The notes beneath the pieces were generated by a model. It saw nothing but the letters and a program-made list of their open reading frames with translations. It ran no database searches and was not told the origin of the DNA. From Aurantiochytrium sp. KH105 (Eukaryota > Sar > Bigyra > Thraustochytrida > Thraustochytriidae): a stretch of DNA of 64,000 nt. This document shows, one piece after another, positions 56,796 to 64,000 of the stretch (the stretch's first letter is position 1; each line of letters opens with the position of its first letter). Both the position numbers and the translations under genes were made by a program. The stretch lies in the NCBI GenBank assembly GCA_003116975.1, contig BGKB01000001.1, positions 248,001 through 312,000 of the forward strand. Reading direction: 5' to 3'.

Positions 56796-59273
56796 ATGAG
56801 CGAGTCCGATGAGGCCGTCGAGGGCCAGGTCGTGGCCATCGTCGTGCTCATTGGCCTGAGCCTGTGCGTCGCGGGGCTCGTCGAGGCCTTGCCACCGAAG
56901 ATCCTCGCCATGTTCCCGCAGAGCGTGCTCGTGCTGCTCATCGGCCTTGTCGGCGGTCTCTTTGGCTTGCACTTTAGCCGAGTCCGAGACAACGACGACC
57001 CAGACTCACTCGTGTCGGCGCTAGAGATCGACCCCGAAGGAATTCAGCTTCTCTTCCTCCCACCGCTTATCTTTAGCGAGCTCTTCAAAATGAACGTGCA
57101 CGTCTTCTTCAACGTGAGCATCCAAGCCATTCTTCTCGCCTTCCCTGGCGTGCTCATCTCCATGTGTCTCACCGCGCTCTTTCCAGTGTACATTCTTCCG
57201 AACTCCTGGGACTGGTTCGAGTCGCTCGCCTTTGGCGGCATGCTTAGCGCCACAGACCCAGTCGCAGTCTTGGCTGTCTTGCACTCGTTGAATGCGTCTA
57301 AACATTTGTCCACGCTCATTGCCGGTGAGAGCGTGCTCAATGACGGCTCAGCCATTGTAGTCGTCACACTATTCCTCAATCTCCAGGCGGGCATGCCGTA
57401 CTCAGCGGGCGACATCGTTGCCTTTTCCTTTCAGGAGACTCTCGGATCTTTGGCGCTCGGCACGGCCTTTGGACTTGCCATGATGTGCATCTTCCCCCTT
57501 CTTAAGGATAATCCGACACCCCTCGTTGCGCTTACCTTTGCCATTCCGTACCTCTGTTTTGCGTCGGCCCTCGTCACCGAAATGAGTGGTGTGTTGGCCC
57601 TCGTCCCGCTCGGGCTCATCACCAACGCCTGGGGTCGCGCCACCATTGTGGGCGCTGTGGCAGAGCGTATGGAGCATTTTTGGAACCAGGCTGAGTTCTT
57701 TGCGAATTCGCTCCTCTTTGTCATCGCCGGCCTCTACATTGCAGACGATCTGCTATCCGGCGCGATCAAGGGCTCCGATTGGGGCTACCTGTTTTTGCTC
57801 TACGCGCTTCTCATGGTGATTCGTGGCATCGCCATCATGCTGCTCTATCCTGCTCTGGTGCGCCTCGGCTATGGCTTTACCCTTCCCGAGGCCACCGTCA
57901 CGGTTTGGGGTGGTCTGCGCGGCGCCGTTGGTCTCACGCTATCCTTCCAAATCCGCGCCTCGGAAGGCGTCTCGTACCGTGTTGGCGAACAAGCCACCTT
58001 CTACATGGGCGGCATCGTCATGCTTACGTTGCTGGTCAACGCAACCACGAGTGGTCCTCTGGTCAAGTACTTTAACCTTCAGCGTGCCGCAGACCGTCGC
58101 ATTCTGGCCGAGCTCAACACCGATTTTCGCGAAGTGGCTTCGCGCTCACTCGCTTTTGCTGGCGCCACCGACACGCAAGTTCATACCGCCTTTGCTGGCG
58201 TGCACGAACCCGTCGATCCGGTCGCTCCGACGCACAAGGGATCCACCCAAGAACAAACGCCCTCTGAAACGGGACCCAGTCCCGTGTCCACGACCACCAC
58301 CGAGGACGGTGTGGCACTCGACGAGCTCGAGACCATGGCTGCCAAGCGTCGACACTTTCTTCTCGCACAATCGGTCACCTTTGATCATTTGCTTGGCCGA
58401 GGAGTCATCCCGCGCAGTGCGTGGTTTCTCGTCATGCAATCCATCGACGTTGAGCTCGATAAAAAGGATTCGGAAATTGGACAGTGGCATGCCGTCTTGC
58501 GTCAGCCTCTTGTTCGCTTCTTTATTCGATTCATTGCGGACGAGCCCCTTCGCAGATTTCTTCACGCCAAGAATGCATCGGACGAGTCCTTTTTGATGCG
58601 CGATCTTGCTGATCACCCGGACCCGCCGCAAACGCTCGGCAAGACGTCCACGTACGCACTGACGCTCATGGCTTATATTGCCTTTGCATACTTGAGGGCG
58701 CACGAAGACGCTCGCGCGGCGATTGATGCTTTGCGGAGCGAGGCTAATACGCTTGGCCAACACCGCGCTGCGCTCGTGCAAGAGTCCTTGCAAGACTGCC
58801 GTGCGCCTGCCAAATTTCTCACGCTCGTTCGCCATCGCCATCCCGTCATCTTACAGCACATCAAGGCGGTGCAGCTTGCCACAGCCATCGAGTGGGACCT
58901 TCTCGATCGGGCAACGCGACTCGCAGATCTTGGTCTGCTCGAGCATAGCGAGTTGCATCCTTTACTCGAGCTGGCGGAGCACCTGTCGGCAAAGTGCAAG
59001 CCTCTTAACCTGCCGCTCAAGGCTGATCCCGTGTATCCTCCCTCGGGCGACTTTGCGCGCAACCCTGACTTTTATCCCTTTCCCGCACTTACCCCGCACA
59101 AGGTAATCCAGAGCAAGGCCAGTGCCGAAGACGTCGAGTTAGCCATCACGAACGGGCCATCTGAATCTGAAATTATTACTGCACCACGCACGCGCCACAG
59201 TCAGCAAGATATTCGCAATCTCGAGTCTCGAGTAATCAACGACCTTGCCGGCTCTCACTGGTACAGGTCGTGA
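56796..59273 (+). CDS. Na+/H+ exchanger of the SOS1/SLC9C-like CPA1 type
   Basis: 825 aa. About twelve transmembrane helices fill residues 10-430. Exchanger marks: LLFLPPLIFSELFKMNVHVF, GMLSATDPVAVLAVL (ion-binding Asp in the TDP motif), GESVLNDGSAIVVV (the paired Asp), and TVWGGLRGAVGLTL. Spacing and the NWDWFESL-like segment resemble plant SOS1 and animal SLC9C rather than vacuolar NHX. The cytosolic C-terminal half (about 440-825) is helical and lacks an obvious cyclic-nucleotide-binding domain, so it is shorter than SOS1 (over 1100 aa). The likely role is sodium export or pH control at the plasma membrane. This would suit a marine protist. Confidence 0.85.
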   Translation: MSESDEAVEGQVVAIVVLIGLSLCVAGLVEALPPKILAMFPQSVLVLLIGLVGGLFGLHFSRVRDNDDPDSLVSALEIDPEGIQLLFLPPLIFSELFKMNVHVFFNVSIQAILLAFPGVLISMCLTALFPVYILPNSWDWFESLAFGGMLSATDPVAVLAVLHSLNASKHLSTLIAGESVLNDGSAIVVVTLFLNLQAGMPYSAGDIVAFSFQETLGSLALGTAFGLAMMCIFPLLKDNPTPLVALTFAIPYLCFASALVTEMSGVLALVPLGLITNAWGRATIVGAVAERMEHFWNQAEFFANSLLFVIAGLYIADDLLSGAIKGSDWGYLFLLYALLMVIRGIAIMLLYPALVRLGYGFTLPEATVTVWGGLRGAVGLTLSFQIRASEGVSYRVGEQATFYMGGIVMLTLLVNATTSGPLVKYFNLQRAADRRILAELNTDFREVASRSLAFAGATDTQVHTAFAGVHEPVDPVAPTHKGSTQEQTPSETGPSPVSTTTTEDGVALDELETMAAKRRHFLLAQSVTFDHLLGRGVIPRSAWFLVMQSIDVELDKKDSEIGQWHAVLRQPLVRFFIRFIADEPLRRFLHAKNASDESFLMRDLADHPDPPQTLGKTSTYALTLMAYIAFAYLRAHEDARAAIDALRSEANTLGQHRAALVQESLQDCRAPAKFLTLVRHRHPVILQHIKAVQLATAIEWDLLDRATRLADLGLLEHSELHPLLELAEHLSAKCKPLNLPLKADPVYPPSGDFARNPDFYPFPALTPHKVIQSKASAEDVELAITNGPSESEIITAPRTRHSQQDIRNLESRVINDLAGSHWYRS

Positions 59274-59542
59274 GGTCGTTGCGCTGGCAGTCAAACTCTT
59301 GCGAGTATGACGAGTTCTTCTACTTCTGTTTTGACTCGAGCGCGAGTCCTCTTTCCTCTCTTCGCCTAGGTCCCTGTTTTCTGGCATGAAAATCAGGTTC
59401 ACGCGAATGAATTACATGGAAAGGAAAGAGTGGTAGAAAGTACATGATGACATCAATATTTTGTAAAGAAAAAGATAAAGATGATGATGAGAAGCACGCT
59501 TCACATGCACGCACGCGTTGACCTTGTTTTCGATCCGATGAT
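59274..59542. other. Convergent intergenic region
   Basis: 269 bp between stops; AT-rich with AAAGATAAAGATGATGATG near 59470. Likely 3' UTRs. Confidence 0.5.
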
Positions 59543-60304
59543 CTAAGCGACAAGCTCAAGTCTCGCGGACCCAACTTCACGATGATGACGCAAAGCGCGA
59601 CCCGATGCGCAGAGCCAGCGCGTGACATCAATAAGATCGCGTGAGGTGCGTGATGTTTGAGCTCCGGCAAACTTGGTCTTTTGCAAGGCGGTCTCTTCCT
59701 TGACAGTGTGATAAAGCGAAGAAGACTTCGGCACAAAGGCTTGAGGTTGAGGTGGCGGCGGAGGATTGAACTCACTCTTTTCGTCCCGAGAACTTTTCAG
59801 TCGAAACGTGTCCGGATCTTCGAACTGAGAGGATACCCTGCCACTTGCATGCGAACGCAGACTAAGAGACTCCCTTGGCTCGACCGGACTCCCCGTCCGA
59901 TACCGGCGCCCGGGCCGGTACGCTCGTCCCACAAAGGTATTCCTGCTTAACGCCATTGATTCTCCAACTGAGGAACTCTTCATTTCGCGGATTCGGTTTT
60001 TCGCTGGCAAACTTACACGGTTTTCCTCTCTCCAATCGGGTAGCTTCCAGCCCAGTCGAGTCGGAATCTCTTCTGGCTTTCGTACCTCGTACATGCGAAG
60101 GCCTCGTTCTCGAACTGGCGAGACCGGTTTCACATTCAACCTCTCTGTCATCACATGTTTACCGTCAGTCCATAGCGGATACTCACCTTTCCACAATTTT
60201 TCCACGTTCACCACGCGCTCGTGCTGCTGCGAAGCACCGCTGAGCTTCTTGGCATTCTCGTCGAAGGTCCTGTAGTTCTCTGGCAGCACGGACGGAGGCG
60301 ACAT
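59543..60304 (-). CDS. Hypothetical protein, 253 aa
   Basis: The ATG at 60304 (MSPPSVLPENYR) is used; the longer frame upstream reads as promoter-like low complexity. The protein is basic and hydrophilic, rich in Arg, Pro and Ser, with no membrane segment. Motif-like stretches are KPEEIPTRLGWKLPDWREE and NTFVGRAYRPGRRYRTG. Short proteins of this kind, with scattered aromatic and Arg residues, occur among microtubule-associated ciliary proteins, but the resemblance is too weak for a call. A GTGAGT inside the frame (near 60187) could be a donor, but the nearest acceptor would give an implausible 42-bp intron. Confidence 0.5.
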   Translation of the reverse strand: MSPPSVLPENYRTFDENAKKLSGASQQHERVVNVEKLWKGEYPLWTDGKHVMTERLNVKPVSPVRERGLRMYEVRKPEEIPTRLGWKLPDWREENRVSLPAKNRIREMKSSSVGESMALSRNTFVGRAYRPGRRYRTGSPVEPRESLSLRSHASGRVSSQFEDPDTFRLKSSRDEKSEFNPPPPPQPQAFVPKSSSLYHTVKEETALQKTKFAGAQTSRTSRDLIDVTRWLCASGRALRHHREVGSARLELVA

Positions 60305-61357
60305 CTTTTGCTTGTCAACAAAACCCCTCCCCCCAAAAAAGGAAGAAGAAAGGTCACGGTGTCCCTCGCGTAGCCCGCGCTGGAGATCCTTTGTTACGCA
60401 GTTCTTCTGTCTGGGGTCTGGCTGGCTGGCTGGCTGGCTCGATCCCCAGCTGGCTTGGCTGCCGATGTCGCTCGCGCGCTCTCGCTCGCTTGCCGGAATA
60501 AGCTTTTGCTGATTTGCTGTGACCCGGCTCAACCACCAAGTCTTAGCGTAAGTAATAGTTAGATACTAACACCCGCGCGGTTACCGCGTTCATCGATGGT
60601 GTGTGCACAACGCAAAACCTGGATTCGAAATTTCTGCCGCAAAGCGACTAGATCCTTGACATCTATCCGCAAGAAATTTCGCGCTCGACTACCAAGAAAT
60701 TTCGCGCTCAACTTTTACAACACAGCTACGTATACGTTCTTTTTGCAAAAATTTCACCTGCAACAGGAGCGACTTCCCCTTCTGCGTTTGCGTCAACGAA
60801 ATGCTTTTCCGCTTCCTTGAATGCAATCCAGCATCTCACAAAACACGACCTTTCTCTTTTCCTTTCGAGCCATCAGCCGATGCTTTCTTTGCACGCTCAC
60901 AATCCATTTCCTCACTCGGAGCTCGCCATCTATGTGGACCATGGTACAAGGTCCAAATCATCGTCGATGTCTCTGTCCTTGGGCCTCATCCGCGAATTTA
61001 GTGTCCTGTAGCGCATCAAATTAGGTGTCCGAATTTTCTCCAAGTTGTCATGATAATCGAATTTCAACCCCTCTTCATTCAAAGCAAAGCCCAGCGCCCA
61101 GGCCTTGCGAGGAAGGCACCTCGCGACCAGGGCTCGGCCACAGCACGCGCCCGTGCACGGTGTCCGCCTCCTCCACCCGACCCCTGCGGCGCGTCCTGCC
61201 GGCGTCCCGAAGCAGCCGACCCGTTTCCAGAATTCACTGTGCAAGGAGCCGAGGGCCAAAGAGACGTCGGCCAGCCAGCGTGGCTGCGCGCCAGCGAGGA
61301 CGCTCGACCTGAAGCCGCGTGGCGGGCCGCAGCAGGCGCGTATCTAGGCAGGAAAAG
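60305..61357. other. Divergent promoter region
   Basis: About 1 kb between the orphan (-) and the PTEN/auxilin-like gene (+). It has GGCTGGCTGGCT repeats near 60420, an AT-rich centre with two GAAATTTC-containing copies (60630-60650, 60683-60710), and a GC-rich right part. No gene is supported. Confidence 0.5.
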
Positions 61358-63487
61358 ATGAGCTGGTCCTTTTCGAACCTCAAAGCGTCGTCGGCGCGAC
61401 TCAAGATGCCGACGCTGGACGAGTTCAAGAACACGGTAAACTCTGGCATGCAAGCGGTCAACTCTGGCGTGCAGGCAGTCAATTCTAGCGTGCAAGAGGC
61501 CGTCAAGGACGTCAATGTCGCAGCACCATCGTCCACCTTTGCATCCCTGCGAGGATCTGCGTCCTCTTCGGCGCAGGAGCAGCCAAAAGATGAGGAGCAA
61601 CCGGGTCAACAGGCCAAGGCGAATATGTCCTCGTCACTGTCTGCCGGAGCCGATGTTGCGTCGAGCATGGCAAGCGGATTTCTAGGCAAAGTACGCGGTG
61701 TCTTCGATCTTGACTCTCTGCAGGCTGCCGCCGAAGAGGCGATCGCCGCGGATGATATGCACTTTGCCGAGTACGACCTGACCTACATCACTGAGCGGGT
61801 AGTGGTCATGGGCTACCCCGCGGGCCCGCAGCGCGGCGGAACAGCCAAGTCCGTTGCTAACTTCCTCAACAAGCGACACGGCAACGACTACATGATCTGG
61901 AACATTAGCGAACGGACGTACGACTACAGCTTTTACAATGGCCAGGTCGTGGACACTAAATTTCCAGGGTACCCTGCGCCACCGATCGGAATGCTGTTCA
62001 ACTTGTGCATGGCCATGGAGTCGTGGCTCAAGTCGGAGGCGTCCAACGTCGTTGTCATCCATTGTATGACGGGGCGTGGACGCAGTGCTGCAGTGTGCGC
62101 GTGTCTCCTGGAGTGGGTCGGCCGCGCCGCCAGTGCGCGAGAGGCGCTCGCCTTTGTGCTCAAGCGCCGAAGGGCGGAAATGGCGCTCGCAATAGTTCCC
62201 ACGCAACTTCGCTACATTGACATGTTCCACGAGATCATGGAGGGAATTCGCCCGCGCTCCGAGCCCCTCAATCTCAAGCGCCTCATTGCCTCCGTGGTTC
62301 CAAACATGATGTCCTCGGCGGATCGCAAGCTTGCCGATATGCCCTCGCAAGGCGGGTGCAAGCCGTATCTCCAGGTCTTCAAGAATGGCAAGCTCCTCTT
62401 CACTACGGCCTGGGCTGATGAGCAGGCCGAGGGAGGGACGCGAGTTTACCCTGCAAGCAAGACGGAGGGCTTCGACATGGATGTTGACTGCTTTGTTGAT
62501 GGCGACATCCTCTTGCGTCTTCGACACATTGACACGTCGACGGGCAAGCCCGTCTCTATCTTTCGCTACGGCTTTCACACGGGCTACGTGCCGACGGGGA
62601 CCTTGCGTCTCTCCAAGGCCGACCTGGACGGCGCCAGCGTCGACGACCGCATTCCTGCAAACTTTCACGTTGAGCTCGAGTTCGAGCCTGCGCAGGATAA
62701 GGCTGCCACGGAGGAGTCAGCCGATGCCATGTTCGACGCAACGCTCTCCTCGAAGGCAGCCTTTTGGGACGAGATCGCGCGCAAAAAGCAGCAGGCGCGT
62801 CAGCGCAGTGACTCCGAGCAAGACCGCCTTCTCAACGCTTCCAAGGCCCTCGATCTCGGCACGAACCAAGGTGCAAATAATGCAGGTGCCCCGGCCGAGG
62901 GCGCGCAGACTGCATCTGGGGCTGCTGGCTCTGGCAGCGATGTCAAAAAACCTGATCAGGTTGTGGAGTTCAGCTTGCTGGATGACGAGGATGACTTTGA
63001 CGAACCTGCTCGCGATGATCGCAGAGGATCTGCGGACTCGACGTCGGCTCTCTTTAGCAGCCTCATTGGCGACAGTTCCCCCAAGCCACCATCTTCCGCA
63101 CCTCTTGCTGCACCTGCTCTTGCACCAACCAAGGAGCCATCCGCAACACCCGAGCTCACGGGCGCAACGTCGACGACAGAGAACCAGGATCCTGAGAGCG
63201 ATGTCAAGACTGACGCGGAAGTGAAGCATGATAGCACGGAACTTCGCAAGGCTTCTTCTTCTTCGGATATGGACGTCGATGCCACTGCTGCGAACGGAGA
63301 AAAGGGCAACGACGGCGATGATGATGACGACGACGACTTAGACGCCCTGGAACGCGACCTTGGCATCGAGGAAGGGAATGACGAAGATGAAGATGGCGGT
63401 GACAACCTCAAGGCAGCATCGTCGAAGGGCGGCGCCGAAGAGGATCCAGATCTTGCCGAGCTCGAACAATATCTGGAGGGTCTGTGA
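61358..63487 (+). CDS. PTEN/auxilin-like dual-specificity phosphatase with C2 domain
   Basis: 709 aa from the ATG at 61358 (the frame starts at GTG 61319). The first 130 residues are flexible, with three tandem VNSGxQA repeats (about 27-45). A PTEN-like phosphatase domain (about 137-275) contains DLTYITERVVVMGYPA, WNISERTYDYSFY and HCMTGRGRSAAV, with Cys236 and Arg242 of the CX5R loop intact. A C2 domain follows (about 335-455, KPYLQVFKNGKLLF, RFRYGFHTGY-like strand). The closest resemblance is to the PTEN-C2 module of auxilin/GAK, which binds phosphoinositides during clathrin uncoating. Auxilins usually lack the catalytic residues and end in a J domain; here the reverse holds. The C-terminal third is acidic and disordered and contains no HPD motif. 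Confidence 0.75.
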   Translation: MSWSFSNLKASSARLKMPTLDEFKNTVNSGMQAVNSGVQAVNSSVQEAVKDVNVAAPSSTFASLRGSASSSAQEQPKDEEQPGQQAKANMSSSLSAGADVASSMASGFLGKVRGVFDLDSLQAAAEEAIAADDMHFAEYDLTYITERVVVMGYPAGPQRGGTAKSVANFLNKRHGNDYMIWNISERTYDYSFYNGQVVDTKFPGYPAPPIGMLFNLCMAMESWLKSEASNVVVIHCMTGRGRSAAVCACLLEWVGRAASAREALAFVLKRRRAEMALAIVPTQLRYIDMFHEIMEGIRPRSEPLNLKRLIASVVPNMMSSADRKLADMPSQGGCKPYLQVFKNGKLLFTTAWADEQAEGGTRVYPASKTEGFDMDVDCFVDGDILLRLRHIDTSTGKPVSIFRYGFHTGYVPTGTLRLSKADLDGASVDDRIPANFHVELEFEPAQDKAATEESADAMFDATLSSKAAFWDEIARKKQQARQRSDSEQDRLLNASKALDLGTNQGANNAGAPAEGAQTASGAAGSGSDVKKPDQVVEFSLLDDEDDFDEPARDDRRGSADSTSALFSSLIGDSSPKPPSSAPLAAPALAPTKEPSATPELTGATSTTENQDPESDVKTDAEVKHDSTELRKASSSSDMDVDATAANGEKGNDGDDDDDDDLDALERDLGIEEGNDEDEDGGDNLKAASSKGGAEEDPDLAELEQYLEGL

Positions 63488-63733
63488 GTGATATATAATA
63501 TACATCAAACAACGTAACTGACGCGAATTCACGCGAGAATGTCTTTGTGAACTTGATCATATCGATAAAGAGCTGAAGCAATTGTGTTCGATTTCATCAA
63601 TGCAGTGATCAAGCAAGTACAGGAAGCAAATGTATCAAGAAACAAACATGTCCGAATGTTTTTCTGCTTTTATGTATACCGGCAGGAGTAGGGAGATAAG
63701 ACAAAGGCCATTGCCACGAGCTCCTCTTGATCC
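63488..63733. other. Convergent intergenic region
   Basis: 246 bp of AT-rich sequence, starting with TGATATATAATATAC just after the stop. Likely 3' UTRs of two convergent genes. Confidence 0.5.
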
Positions 63734-64000
63734 TCAAGGAAGAGCGGAGGAAGACTGTGATGAGGATATGACAGCTCCGGCCGAAGACGTTTTCTTGTTG
63801 GAGTTCTTCCGTTTCTTCTTCTTCTTTAAGCCCGCAGATGAGCCAGCCGAGGGGTCGAGGATCTTGTCAAGATCTCCAAGCGCGCCATATGATTTGGTAG
63901 CGCGCACTCGCTCCATCGTCTGGTTAAGCCTGAACTTGCGCAGACGAGCCTCTTGCTGCGCCTCGAGACGCTTGCGCACGAGCTGGCACCGCTGTTCTTC
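63734..64000 (-). CDS. C-terminal part of a gene cut by the window edge
   Basis: The frame is open from the right edge to a stop at 63734, so only the last 88 residues are visible. They are helical and charged (RKRLEAQQEARLRKFRLNQTMERVR), then a Lys-rich cluster (KKKKKRK), which may be a nuclear localisation signal, and a Ser/Ala tail. No family can be named from this fragment. The 81-codon frame with an apparent start at 63979 uses a GTG, which is not a real start. Confidence 0.55.
   Translation of the reverse strand, partial: EEQRCQLVRKRLEAQQEARLRKFRLNQTMERVRATKSYGALGDLDKILDPSAGSSAGLKKKKKRKNSNKKTSSAGAVISSSQSSSALP

Overview
The window is nuclear DNA of a GC-rich, gene-dense, intron-poor protist. 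Its gene set points to a stramenopile, most probably a labyrinthulomycete (thraustochytrid). The evidence is: long uninterrupted reading frames with ATG starts; a few short GT-AG introns with GTAAGT or GTACGT donors (56 to 318 bp); eukaryote-only genes (26S proteasome beta subunit, SAR1, V-ATPase subunit E, UTP15, RTEL1, CCDC25, SDHAF4); cilia-linked homologues (CFAP97, the IFT144 first propeller); and an MLO-like protein. The clade assignment is inference; a marker-gene phylogeny would settle it. No prokaryotic operons, CRISPR arrays, rRNA genes or convincing tRNA genes are visible.

Layout from the left. 0.2-8 kb: an SLC35E3-like nucleotide-sugar transporter (-), a membrane-anchored DNase I-like (EEP) protein (+), a Cdc1/Ted1/PGAP5-type phosphoesterase (-) and an orphan (-). 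8.8-20.4 kb: an RTEL1 helicase (+), proteasome beta-7/PSMB4 (-), a CFAP97-domain protein with a long repetitive tail (+), an IFT144-like propeller ending in a membrane helix (+), and a class I haem peroxidase with a tandem insertion in its catalytic domain (-). 21-28 kb: a lower-GC island with a spliced 503-aa orphan (-) divergent from a 1237-aa transposase-like protein (+), flanked by inverted and tandem repeats; this is the best candidate for a mobile element. 29-36 kb: an MLO-like membrane protein (+), CCDC25 (-, 2 exons), SAR1 (-, 5 exons including a 19-nt exon) and a predicted doubly acylated orphan (-). 37-50 kb: CCA-adding enzyme (-), a GT60-like glycosyltransferase (+), SDHAF4 (-), a multidomain TTL/zinc-finger/PAN protein (+), UTP15 (-), and the coiled-coil/membrane exon of an L-type lectin. 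50-64 kb: the rest of the lectin (-), V-ATPase subunit E (+, 2 exons), an epoxide hydrolase (+), an SOS1/SLC9C-like Na+/H+ exchanger (+), an orphan (-), a PTEN/auxilin-like phosphatase (+) and the 3' end of a truncated gene (-).

Most genes are unrelated housekeeping functions arranged as divergent pairs, with very GC-rich, microsatellite-rich promoter stretches, and convergent pairs with 200-350 bp between stops. A loose secretory-pathway theme runs through many of them (SAR1, ERGIC-53-like lectin, GPI-lipid phosphoesterase, SLC35, GT60, V-ATPase, auxilin-like phosphatase). Five spliced genes were reconstructed here by matching splice sites, reading frame and family alignment: the 503-aa orphan, CCDC25, SAR1, the lectin and V-ATPase E. 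Many open frames start at GTG or TTG; for those the first sensible in-frame ATG was chosen.
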